This document shows positions 12,601 to 25,110 of a stretch of 64,000 nucleotides of DNA, piece after piece. Numbering within the stretch: the stretch's first letter is position 1; every line of letters starts with the position of its first letter. The DNA is taken from the NCBI GenBank assembly GCA_032622095.1, contig CP136064.1, forward strand, positions 185,984,209 to 186,048,208, written 5' to 3'. A model generated the notes under the pieces. That model saw nothing but the letters and a program-made list of their open reading frames with translations. It did no database searches and was not told where the DNA came from. Source of the stretch: Siphonodentalium dalli. Taxonomy: Eukaryota > Mollusca > Scaphopoda > Gadilida > Siphonodentaliidae. A program made the position numbers and the translations under genes.

Positions 12601-15600
12601 GCATAAAAAAATACAGTCCTATTTTAGACCACATCAAAAAATTCAAACTTCACTACAAAGGGTTAATTCCTTTGCCAATGGTTATTTTACCTATGGGAAA
12701 TCATAGGGAAGAGGTGTGATGATTTTTTTATGTGAAAAGCACACACGGCTATTGACCAATCAGGGCCCAGTGTCTATTTTATTCTCTCCTATATATTCCT
12801 CCCGCATCCGCTAGATGTCACTCGGAACCTTATTTACACCAGTGTAACCTAAAGCGATAGCCCGCTTTTTCGCGGAATAATTGTAACTCCCTACATTTCT
12901 TCAGAATTGCCCATCAATGGAAAAAATGTGTTCAAAAACAATATCACTTCTGTTGTTCTTTATTTATCACACACAATTTGACCCCACCCCCTTTAACACA
13001 TTATTCATCAAAAAAGCACAATTTTCCACCACCAGTCATGTTCAGGCCCCATTTTCACTCAGTTTTAGGGGTCTGGTGTTGCAAACTTGGATCAGCTATG
13101 GAAGACTGTACAATATTCTTTCCATGAGAGAACTTCTGGTGATGTGAGGTCATTGAGTCCAGATCTGATCAGCTGAGCATCAAGCGCATTACTTTATCAG
13201 CACATTGAAGAATAAAATATGACATTTTCAGGTCTGCAAGGGTGATCCAAGATAACTGGATGTGGGTGTATATTGAATTAGTTGAATAAAGATATGCTCT
13301 CTTTGAATTGCTGAAGCATTTTCTTAAATGTGTCCAAGTTTTAGTGCTATTAACCTTCAAATGACCATACCCACCAGTGGAAATGACACACTTTTATGAT
13401 ATATATCTGTATATCACTGGCTATAAAATCCAAAATACTTGTTAGATTAGGTTCTTATAACAATTGATATATGTGTCGTTGACATGCTCATGTTATGGGT
13501 CATTTGCATTATCATGTGACTATTACCACCTTGAACATTTTTGAAAATACCTTGAAAAATTGGCATTTTTTATGAAAAATCTTACTATTTTTTTGGCTGA
13601 TGTAAGTGAAAGAAGACATCAGCAGCAAGAATAGCCACACCAAGCATGAGATATTCATTGGACTGAAAGACCAGGCTCTGTAAAATGCATTAAAATGCTT
13701 TAAAGTGACTCCCAGGAATCAAAAATGATAAAAAGCTATTTTTTCCCTTTAGGTTACACTGGTGTAAATGTTTTCCATAGGCCTCAGTGCTAACGTTTTA
13801 GCGTATAGTGTTGGCAATATAAATGTTGGGTCCAAAATTTTCTTTAAATCTGAAAAATTGACATTTTGGGAAACTTTTTACACAAAAAAATCATGTCTGT
13901 CTAGCAGGGAATTCGCCTTTAAATCTTATGTTTTCGTAACTAGTGTCAGAACCGCATAAAAAAATACAGTCATATTTTAGACCACACCAAAAAATTCAAA
14001 CTTCACTACAAAGGGTTAATTCCTTTGCCAATGGTTATTTTACCTATGGGAAATCATAGGGAAGAGGTGTGATGATTTTTTTATGTGAAAAGCACACACG
14101 GCTATTGACCAATCAGGGCCCAGTGTCTATTTTATTCTCTCCTATATATCCCTCCCGCATCCGCTAGATGTCACTCGGAACCTTATTTACACCAGTGTAA
14201 CCTAAAGCGATAGCCCGCTTTTTCGCGGAATAATTGTAACTCCCTACATTTCTTCAGAATTGCCCATCAATGGAAAAAATGTGTTCAAAAACAATATCAC
14301 TTCTGTTGTTCTTTATTTATCACACACAATTTAACCCCACCCCCTTTAACACATTATTCATCAAAAAAGCACAATTTTCCACCACCAGTCATGTTCAGGC
14401 CCCATTTTCACTCAGTTTTAGGGGTCTGGTGTTGCAAACTTGGATCAGCTATGGAAGACTGTACAATATTCTTTCCATGAGAGAACTTCTGGTGATGTGA
14501 GGTCATTGAGTCCAGATCTGATCAGCTGAGCATCAAGCGCATTACTTTATCAGCACATTGAAGAATAAAATATGACATTTTCAGGTCTGCAAGGGTGATC
14601 CAAGATAACTGGATGTGGGTGTATATTGAATTAGTTGAATAAAGATATGCTCTCTTTGAATTGCTGAAGCATTTTCTTAAATGTGTCCAAGTTTTAGTGC
14701 TATTAACCTTCAAATGACCATACCCACCAGTGGAAATGACACACTTTTATGATATATATCTGTATATCACTGGCTATAAAATCCAAAATACTTGTTAGAT
14801 TAGGTTCTTATAACAATTGATATATGTGTCGTTGACATGCTCATGTTATGGGTCATTTGCATTATCATGTGACTATTACCACCTTGAACATTTTTGAAAA
14901 TACCTTGAAAAATTGGCATTTTTTATGAAAAATCTTACTATTTTTTTGGCTGATGTAAGTGAAAGAAGACATCAGCAGCAAGAATAGCCACACCAAGCAT
15001 GAGATATTCATTGGACTGAAAGACCAGGCTCTGTAAAATGCATTAAAATGCTTTAAAGTGACTCCCAGGAATCAAAAATGATAAAAAGCTATTTTTTCCC
15101 TTTAGGTTACACTGGTGTAAATGTTTTCCATAGGCCTCAGTGCTAACGTTTTAGCGTATAGTGTTGGCAATATAAATGTTGGGTCCAAAATTTTCTTTAA
15201 ATCTGAAAAATTGACATTTTGGGAAACTTTTTACACAAAAAAATCATGTCTGTCTAGCAGGGAATTCGCCTTTAAATCTTATGTTTTCGTAACTAGTGTC
15301 AGAACCGCATAAAAAAATACAGTCATATTTTAGACCACACCAAAAAATTCAAACTTCACTACAAAGGGTTAATTCCTTTGCCAATGGTTATTTTACCTAT
15401 GGGAAATCATAGGGAAGAGGTGTGATGATTTTTTTATGTGAAAAGCACACACGGCTATTGACCAATCAGGGCCCAGTGTCTATTTTATTCTCTCCTATAT
15501 ATTCCTCCCGCATCCGCTAGATGTCACTCGGAACCTTATTTACACCAGTGTAACCTAAAGCGATAGCCCGCTTTTTCGCGGAATAATTGTAACTCCCTAC

Positions 15601-17789
15601 ATTTCTTCAGAATTGCCCATCAATGGAAAAAATGTGTTCAAAAACAATATCACTTCTGTGGTTCTTTATTTATCACACACAATTTAACCCCACCCCCTTT
15701 AACACATTATTCATCAAAAAAGCACAATTTTCCACCACCAGTCATGTTCAGGCCCCATTTTCACTCAGTTTTAGGGGTCTGGTGTTGCAAACTTGGATCA
15801 GCTATGGAAGACTGTACAATATTCTTTCCATGAGAGAACTTCTGGTGATGTGAGGTCATTGAGTCCAGATCTGATCAGCTGAGCATCAAGCGCATTACTT
15901 TATCAGCACATTGAAGAATAAAATATGACATTTTCAGGTCTGCAAGGGTGATCCAAGATAACTGGATGTGGGTGTATATTGAATTAGTTGAATAAAGATA
16001 TGCTCTCTTTGAATTGCTGAAGCATTTTCTTAAATGTGTCCAAGTTTTAGTGCTATTAACCTTCAAATGACCATACCCACCAGTGGAAATGACACACTTT
16101 TATGATATATATCTGTATATCACTGGCTATAAAATCCAAAATACTTGTTAGATTAGGTTCTTATAACAATTGATATATGTGTCGTTGACATGCTCATGTT
16201 ATGGGTCATTTGCATTATCATGTGACTATTACCACCTTGAACATTTTTGAAAATACCTTGAAAAATTGGCATTTTTTATGAAAAATCTTACTATTTTTTT
16301 GGCTGATGTAAGTGAAAGAAGACATCAGCAGCAAGAATAGCCACACCAAGCATGATATATTCATTGGACTGAAAGACCAGGCTCTGTAAAATGCATTAAA
16401 ATGCTTTAAAGTGACTCCCAGGAATCAAAAATGATAAAAAGCTATTTTTTCCCTTTAGGTTACACTGGTGTAAATGTTTTCCATAGGCCTCAGTGCTAAC
16501 GTTTTAGCGTATATAGTGTTGGCAATATAAATGTTGGGTCCAAAATTTTCTTTAAATCTGAAAAATTGACATTTTGGGAAACTTTTTACACAAAAAAATC
16601 ATGTCTGTCTAGCAGGGAATTCGCCTTTAAATCTTATGTTTTCGTAACTAGTGTCAGAACCGCATAAAAAAATACAGTCCTATTTTAGACCACACCAAAA
16701 AATTCAAACTTCACTACAAAGGGTTAATTCCTTTGCCAATGGTTATTTTACCTATGGGAAATCATAGGGAAGAGGTGTGATGATTTTTTTATGTGAAAAG
16801 CACACACGGCTATTGACCAATCAGGGCCCAGTGTCTATTTTATTCTCTCCTATATATTCCTCCCGCATCCGCTAGATGTCACTCGGAACCTTATTTACAC
16901 CAGTGTAACCTAAAGCGATAGCCCGCTTTTTCGCGGAATAATTGTAACTCCCTACATTTCTTCAGAATTGCCCATCAATGGAAAAAATGTGTTCAAAAAC
17001 AATATCACTTCTGTGGTTCTTTATTTATCACACACAATTTAACCCCACCCCCTTTAACACATTATTCATCAAAAAAGCACAATTTTCCACCACCAGTCAT
17101 GTTCAGGCCCCATTTTCACTCAGTTTTAGGGGTCTGGTGTTGCAAACTTGGATCAGCTATGGAAGACTGTACAATATTCTTTCCATGAGAGAACTTCTGG
17201 TGATGTGAGGTCATTGAGTCCAGATCTGATCAGCTGAGCATCAAGCGCATTACTTTATCAGCACATTGAAGAATAAAATATGACATTTTCAGGTCTGCAA
17301 GGGTGATCCAAGATAACTGGATGTGGGTGTATATTGAATTAGTTGAATAAAGATATGCTCTCTTTGAATTGCTGAAGCATTTTCTTAAATGTGTCCAAGT
17401 TTTAGTGCTATTAACCTTCAAATGACCATACCCACCAGTGGAAATGACACACTTTTATGATATATATCTGTATATCACTGGCTATAAAATCCAAAATACT
17501 TGTTAGATTAGGTTCTTATAACAATTGATATATGTGTCGTTGACATGCTCATGTTATGGGTCATTTGCATTATCATGTGACTATTACCACCTTGAACATT
17601 TTTGAAAATACCTTGAAAAATTGGCATTTTTTATGAAAAATCTTACTATTTTTTTGGCTGATGTAAGTGAAAGAAGACATCAGCAGCAAGAATAGCCACA
17701 CCAAGCATGAGATATTCATTGGACTGAAAGACCAGGCTCTGTAAAATGCATTAAAATGCTTTAAAGTGACTCCCAGGAATCAAAAATGA

Positions 17790-17830
17790 TAAAAAGCTAT
17801 TTTTTCCCTAAAGCGATAGCCCGCTTTTTC
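17790..17830. other. A-less junction (natural empty site) between B7 and B8
   Basis: Here the array reads TTTTTTCCCTAAAGCG, whereas all other junctions read TTTTTTCCCTTT-[A unit]-AAAGCG. The whole 453-bp A unit is missing to within two bases of its termini. Confidence 0.9.
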
Positions 17831-20800
17831 GCGGAATAATTGTAACTCCCTACATTTCTTCAGAATTGCCCATCAATGGAAAAAATGTGTTCAAAAACAA
17901 TATCACTTCTGTGGTTCTTTATTTATCACACACAATTTAACCCCACCCCCTTTAACACATTATTCATCAAAAAAGCACAATTTTCCACCACCAGTCATGT
18001 TCAGGCCCCATTTTCACTCAGTTTTAGGGGTCTGGTGTTGCAAACTTGGATCAGCTATGGAAGACTGTACAATATTCTTTCCATGAGAGAACTTCTGGTG
18101 ATGTGAGGTCATTTAGTCCAGATCTGATCAGCTGAGCATCAAGCGCATTACTTTATCAGCACATTGAAGAATAAAATATGACATTTTCAGGTCTGCAAGG
18201 GTGATCCAAGATAACTGGATGTGGGTGTATATTGAATTAGTTGAATAAAGATATGCTCTCTTTGAATTGCTGAAGCATTTTCTTAAATGTGTCCAAGTTT
18301 TAGTGCTATTAACCTTCAAATGACCATACCCACCAGTGGAAATGACACACTTTTATGATATATATCTGTATATCACTGGCTATAAAATCCAAAATACTTG
18401 TTAGATTAGGTTCTTATAACAATTGATATATGTGTCGTTGACATGCTCATGTTATGGGTCATTTGCATTATCATGTGACTATTACCACCTTGAACATTTT
18501 TGAAAATACCTTGAAAAATTGGCATTTTTTATGAAAAATCTTACAATTTTTTTGGCTGATGTAAGTGAAAGAAGACATCAGCAGCAAGAATAGCCACACC
18601 AAGCATGAGATATTCATTGGACTGAAAGACCAGGCTCTGTAAAATGCATTAAAATGCTTTAAAGTGACTCCCAGGAATCAAAAATGATAAAAAGCTATTT
18701 TTTCCCTTTAGGTTACACTGGTGTAAATGTTTTCCATAGGCCTCAGTGCTAACGTTTTAGCGTATAGTGTTGGCAATATAAATGTTGGGTCCAAAATTTT
18801 CTTTAAATCTGAAAAATTGACATTTTGGGAAACTTTTTACACAAAAAAATCATGTCTGTCTAGCAGGGAATTCGCTTTTAAATCTTATGTTTTCGTAACT
18901 AGTGTCAGAACCGCATAAAAAAATACAGTCATATTTTAGACCACACCAAAAAATTCAAACTTCACTACAAAGGGTTAATTCCTTTGCCAATGGTTATTTT
19001 ACCTATGGGAAATCATAGGGAAGAGGTGTGATGATTTTTTTATGTGAAAAGCACACACGGCTATTGACCAATCAGGGCCCAGTGTCTATTTTATTCTCTC
19101 CTATATATTCCTCCCGCATCCGCTAGATGTCACTCGGAACCTTATTTACACCAGTGTAACCTAAAGCGATAGCCCGCTTTTTCGCGGAATAATTGTAACT
19201 CCCTACATTTCTTCAGAATTGCCCATCAATGGAAAAAATGTGTTCAAAAACAATATCACTTCTGTGGTTCTTTATTTATCACACACAATTTAACCCCACC
19301 CCCTTTAACACATTATTCATCAAAAAAGCACAATTTTCCACCACCAGTCATGTTCAGGCCCCATTTTCACTCAGTTTTAGGGGTCTGGTGTTGCAAACTT
19401 GGATCAGCTATGGAAGACTGTACAATATTCTTTCCATGAGAGAACTTCTGGTGATGTGAGGTCATTGAGTCCAGATCTGATCAGCTGAGCATCAAGCGCA
19501 TTACTTTATCAGCACATTGAAGAATAAAATATGACATTTTCAGGTCTGCAAGGGTGATCCAAGATAACTGGATGTGGGTGTATATTGAATTAGTTGAATA
19601 AAGATATGCTCTCTTTGAATTGCTGAAGCATTTTCTTAAATGTGTCCAAGTTTTAGTGCTATTAACCTTCAAATGACCATACCCACCAGTGGAAATGACA
19701 CACTTTTATGATATATATCTGTATATCACTGGCTATAAAATCCAAAATACTTGTTAGATTAGGTTCTTATAACAATTGATATATGTGTCGTTGACATGCT
19801 CATGTTATGGGTCATTTGCATTATCATGTGACTATTACCACCTTGAACATTTTTGAAAATACCTTGAAAAATTGGCATTTTTTATGAAAAATCTTACTAT
19901 TTTTTTGGCTGATGTAAGTGAAAGAAGACATCAGCAGCAAGAATAGCCACACCAAGCATGAGATATTCATTGGACTGAAAGACCAGGCTCTGTAAAATGC
20001 ATTAAAATGCTTTAAAGTGACTCCCAGGAATCAAAAATGATAAAAAGCTATTTTTTCCCTTTAGGTTACACTGGTGTAAATGTTTTCCATAGGCCTCAGT
20101 GCTAACGTTTTAGCGTATAGTGTTGGCAATATAAATGTTGGGTCCAAAATTTTCTTTAAATCTGAAAAATTGACATTTTGGGAAACTTTTTACACAAAAA
20201 AATCATGTCTGTCTAGCAGGGAATTCGCCTTTAAATCTTATGTTTTCGTAACTAGTGTCAGAACCGCATAAAAAAATACAGTCATATTTTAGACCACACC
20301 AAAAAATTCAAACTTCACTACAAAGGGTTAATTCCTTTGCCAATGGTTATTTTACCTATGGGAAATCATAGGGAAGAGGTGTGATGATTTTTTTATGTGA
20401 AAAGCACACACGGCTATTGACCAATCAGGGCCCAGTGTCTATTTTATTCTCTCCTATATATTCCTCCCGCATCCGCTAGATGTCACTCGGAACCTTATTT
20501 ACACCAGTGTAACCTATTCAGAGCTTGACTCACTGTGGTCAAACATAGCCGCAATGATTGGGTTGTCAGCAGACACATATTACACGGTCTGTATGATCCA
20601 TGTAAAACGCAAAATACACGATATTTACAGAGATTACATGCACGTGTGTATCCACCCTAAACAATATATATATGAGGCCGGGTTTCGGGAAAATTATGTG
20701 ATAAATGTACGTAATATATATATTGATAAGTAAGTACTGTTTATTCTACTGTTCTGTGCGTTATCAAAAGCATTAATCTGTTTAATATTTAATTTGCAGC

Positions 20801-21504
20801 CCAGGAGACACGTCAACCCCCCCCCCCCCCCCCCCCCCCGACGCCTGAACTTGGTAAACCAAACTTTATGGGTAGCTGCTCCACCGTAGATATTAATATT
20901 ACTAATTCCTCTCACCATCTAATAATTATACAGTATCCGTTAGGCTTATATAATATTATTAACATACTGATATGAATAAATTATCGATAGACGATATTCA
21001 CAATTACATATATTTTAATGCCAAATGTTATAGGCACAGGTTGAGGATTGGGATCTCGTTTATCATCTCACTATAATCACACACAATCATGTTATTTTCA
21101 TTTTAATTATGTTATCTTTTGCTGTTAATTGTTCTACCCGAAAGGGTGTCATAATTGATAATAAACTTTTTCGTATTCGTATATAGTAGTTTTAGACGGA
21201 ATTATCCGTATTTTGGGCACGTATGCAGCTGCGGATATTTTTTTTAATCGAACAATGCATTTATATCGTCGTATCTGGAAGAAGAACAAGTAGTAATTCT
21301 ATACTGTAGTCTCTAATGGTGCTTCAATTTTGATAGATAACCTCTGGAATGCAAATGAGCAGCACGCGCACCCCTCTACCGACAAAGAAATGAATTACGT
21401 GGGGTTCATTGAAAGTTCTAGATTACGAATGTTGACTTGTGGTATATAGCATGATTTAAAGTGCCCATTCTCGGAGAGTACAACGGAGCTGGGTATTAAA
21501 ATAA

Positions 21505-21630
21505 TGTATTGTTTCGCGCTCCGCGTGTATACTAGCAGTTTCGCTGATTATTGGTATACATGGGCCATGGGCGTTTTATTTATAGAACTGTGAATTTTTG
21601 GGACGGATTAAAAGTCGAACTGCGACCCGG
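21505..21630. repeat. Dispersed repeat shared with 54262-54835 (inverted)
   Basis: TTTCGCGCTCCGCGTGTATA is found here and, reverse complemented, near 54810. The adjoining segment GTTTTATTTATAGAA...GGGACGGATT also matches, inverted, 54262-54325. The right-hand copy carries about 430 extra bases between the two blocks. Confidence 0.7.
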
Positions 21631-22148
21631 AGGCCGAGTCCGGTAAAAGGTGTAGTTGGGAATTCTGGTGAGATGCGTGAGAAACCTTCAGTGATAAGCC
21701 GTATACAGTTGTTGTAATAATTTGAAGGATTATGCTAAATTATCCTATAACCGCGTTTGAAACAAGATGTTCTGCATGCCACCGGGGTCAACGATTCCAC
21801 GCGATTATTGTTCGTTGGTGATTTTTGATCTGGCTCGTTGATGATTTTTGGTGAGATTCGTTGGTGATTTTTCAAAGAAAACGTGGTCTGTGTACGAAAA
21901 ATGGTGAGGTTATATAGACTACTCGTTTTATTCGAACACAAGTTATACCATCGTTTGGCAACTCGATGATGATATATTCTCATGAAATGCGCGCTTTAAT
22001 TGAGCTATGACGTGTGGGTATATCATGATGTTCCGGTTCGTTGGTTTGTGTGCTCCTGTCATTTTTGACACTGAAAAATGATATGTTCGGATCGTTGGCA
22101 AAGACATCATTCGGCATTTGCAAGCGATTTCGCATGTGTAATCAACGA

Positions 22149-22606
22149 TTAAAGGTACTCAACCCGTAAAGAGGGTCCCCATCTCAACAGATTCCAACAA
22201 CAACAATCCGATCGGAGGGTCCTATATTACTATTTCTTTGGCTTTGGGGGTAAAAAATATTTGATTCGAGTCGAGGAACCCATCAAACAAAGCTCAGAGT
22301 TATTAGATATTGATTTTTGAAATTTGTTATAAACTCGAGATCAGTACTACTAACTGCCGTAATCTGCTCTGGATGTGTTCTCCAAATCTATTCAAACAGA
22401 CAAGGATGGATAACTCTAAAATCAAGTGGTAATTGTTCTGGGCCAGATAGTATTCCCGATAATGAAAAATAATAGATTTCTAAAATCGATATCTAACAAA
22501 TCTGAGCTTTGATGGGTGACTTCCTCGACTCGAATCAAATATTTTTGACCCCCGAAGCCATTGAAATAGTAATTGAGAGGAGTTTTATCGGGTTGAGTAC
22601 CTTTAA
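22149..22606. mobile_element. MITE-like foldback element, family 1
   Basis: A 458-bp element with long terminal inverted repeats: TTAAAGGTACTCAACCCG at the left and its reverse complement at the right, extending through about 150 bases per arm (both contain the GATTCGAGTCGAGGAA block). A second copy is in the calmodulin-like gene intron (1320-1761). No coding capacity. Confidence 0.8.
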
Positions 22607-23218
22607 CGGATTGCATTTCAACTATTCGTGGATCGTATTAAATTGAAACGGCCACTGTTAGCGCGATGATGTCCAGGGCTGCTCCCGTGAATCGCCAATT
22701 CTGTGCTGTTGGGTGTCGACATTTTAGTGGGAAATTCAAGCTTTTTTTTGGCGGCCCATAATGGACAGGTGAAACCACCGAAGTTCGCACGCAGTAGCCT
22801 GCATGGATACAAATGTGTAGTCTGAGTGACGAAGAGTGTAAAACGCCTGGAATTTTTAATAGCCATATATAATTACAGATGTTGAGTGACTTACCATGTA
22901 ATTTCATTTCACGACAAAAATACAGCGATGGGTGATATCGCGTTTGGTCAAGAAGCCGTTCAGGGCTGGCGAAGGTGATTTGAAATTTCGAATCCCGAAA
23001 AAGTGTAAATGTGAGCACCCGATCCGCATAGCATAATGAGATATATAGATACTTAATGACGGTTGTTATTTACCACCTATATAGATAGATAATTGTCCGC
23101 CGTATACGTCCATCGAGCCAACCATTACATTATATAAACATTAATACTGACCACGGGCAAAACAGGATGATTCTATATTGACGAAATAATTGATATATTC
23201 AGAAACTAAACGTTTTGT

Positions 23219-23260
23219 TAAAGAGCGTTTTCCCTCGAAGAAAGTTTGTTAAAGAGCGTC
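23219..23260. repeat. TAAAGAGCG doublet
   Basis: TAAAGAGCGTT at 23219 and TAAAGAGCGTC at 23250, 31 bases apart. The same doublet occurs at 5.6, 33.8-34.1 and 48.3 kb. Confidence 0.7.
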
Positions 23261-24210
23261 CACGTGCAGTGGCGACATTTCTCGATGAAATTAACATCTT
23301 TCAAGGTAAAAAGTGACAACGTCGTGATATGTGACCCGCCATATCAAATCCAGTGGTAAGTCGGGATTTTTTTTTACCCTGTGCCAATGCATTCTCTTAT
23401 ATATGCGAGTCGATATGCGTTGTCATATAAAAGCTTTTTTTTGTCCCAGGACGACGTTGGTATATTGCCATTATAGTCAGACACAGACAGATACTACTCT
23501 TTGACATCCATAATTTATACATGTTCCATATTGGGGAACATTAAGCTATTTTATAGCGAATGAATATCGATGTCCCGTTGATACGGCTAACGATTACTTT
23601 ATATCACATATGTCCGTTACATATCGGAATCAGAAATAGAATCGATATTCCCCGATGTCCCGAAGTACTCTCAAGACGTCCGCCCATATGAATGCGGTAT
23701 ATATATGCTAAAATCGTTATGGGAGAAATTAAATTCTTCACGAACCTTGAATATTAAAGTGTATATTAAGAATATTCAATATATAATAGGCACTACCGAT
23801 ACTAACAGGGTTATAGCATGGGAATTCTGTTGTAAAAAAAACGTTTGAAATAGCAAATAGCGTAAGCCCCATGCATTTGGACCTTACATACGACATCTCT
23901 GGATTCAATTTTCACGTATAGCCTTGCGATTTATAACTACGTCCACTGAGTCAACCTGTTCATTTAAGAAATGACTGTAGCTTGAGTGTGTTTTATTGTA
24001 TAGAGTATAGCGCTGTGGTAGTTTGTCACATTGTGTGAACCACGAAGTAGTTCACAATAAATATGATCCAACGGCCACAGCGACATACCGGTATCAATAC
24101 AACACATTCTAACTACATTAATTTCTTATGTTTTTATAGCTTTTTCCTTATTAATTTCTACAAACTCAACTAAATATTTCCCTGACATCTGTCTGCAGTT
24201 TGGATATAGA

Positions 24211-24354
24211 GGATCTCACATGAGTTTCTATTTTATACGGAATTTATCAACCGAGTTCACTAAATTCGATTTGAGCTGAGGTTTACCGAGGCTCAAATAG
24301 AATTTAGAGGACGAGGTTGATAAATTACGTATACAATAGGACGAGTGTGAGGTA
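24211..24354. repeat. Imperfect hairpin, ~65-bp arms
   Basis: GGATCTCACATGAG... pairs with ...GTGTGAGGTACC, with a loop around 24275-24290. Foldback/MITE-like, related in arm sequence (AATTTATCAACC) to the next hairpin. Confidence 0.75.
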
Positions 24355-24959
24355 CCTTTTATCACATGATCAAATAAACCCGAAGCAACGCGAAATATTC
24401 ATCGAAAACAACAATCATAAACTACAGCGATCGCAAGTTATTTGAAGAACGCCGTGACGTCATCGCACGCGCTGATATTAAACGTGTCTATTACCGATAA
24501 TTATGAAACTGCTTTTATGGCCAAATTATGTGATAAATTAATATATCACATGAAACCCCTACAAAATCATTGAAAATTCCATTAGATATTTTCTTATCTC
24601 TCACTAGTGAGTAATCTCCGAGCGCTTCCCGGGATACTTGGCATCGCGCCAAGTATATTACCGCGCAGATTAACAATATTTAAACAATCCGCACATGAAA
24701 CCAATACCGGACATTGCAAAACATGATTGCTCCAACTTCCTTGCACTAACGAAAATAGCCACACAAACAAAGAGGCAAATTGGGGGACTATATATATGTT
24801 TCGTTGCAAGGCAGAGCGCGCAGTACTGTCGTATACGGTCGTGAAGCGTCTCAGCCAACGCCGTGCATGTATGCATTTTACTTCATGCAGTTTTCAGCTT
24901 TATTTAAAGATTTTGATTTGTTAAAAGGCATAAAGCTCTATTATTTGTCATGTAATATA

Positions 24960-25110
24960 CCAGATCTTCAACGCGTTATGTTGGATATAAGATTTTATGA
25001 AACTCGTTTGATAAATTTGATTCACAACTCGTCTACGACTCGTTGTGAATTAAATTTCTTAAACTCGTTTCATAAATCTTATATCCCAACATAAAGAGTT
25101 GGAGATCCAG
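24960..25110. repeat. Imperfect hairpin, ~70-bp arms
   Basis: CCAGATCTTCAACGC...CACAACTCG pairs with CTCGTTGTGAAT...GGAGATCCAG. The central spacer is about 7 bases. Foldback/MITE-like. Confidence 0.8.

Larger units (their letters stand above)
8341..20515. repeat. 12.2-kb tandem array of alternating A (453 bp) and B (~900 bp) units
   Basis: Order is A1 B1 A2 B2 A3 B3 A4 B4 A5 B5 A6 B6 A7 B7 B8 A8 B9 A9, with a period of 1352-1353 bp and only a handful of differences per monomer. A units start at 8341, 9693, 11046, 12398, 13751, 15104, 16457, 18710 and 20063. The array begins and ends exactly at an A terminus. Marker variants alternate (for example AATTTAAC versus AATTTGAC, and ATAAAAGC versus ATAAAAAGC), so copies 1/3 and 2/4 pair as a higher-order dimer. 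The recurrent 63- and 76-codon open frames show no protein features and are unlikely to be genes. Confidence 0.95.

Noticed and set aside
22638-23018. 126-codon minus-strand frame, and a plus-strand CAVGC...SGKF block suggestive of a THAP zinc finger
   Set aside because: The minus-strand frame has no family signal. The plus-strand block meets stops within about 35 codons and lacks the rest of a THAP domain.
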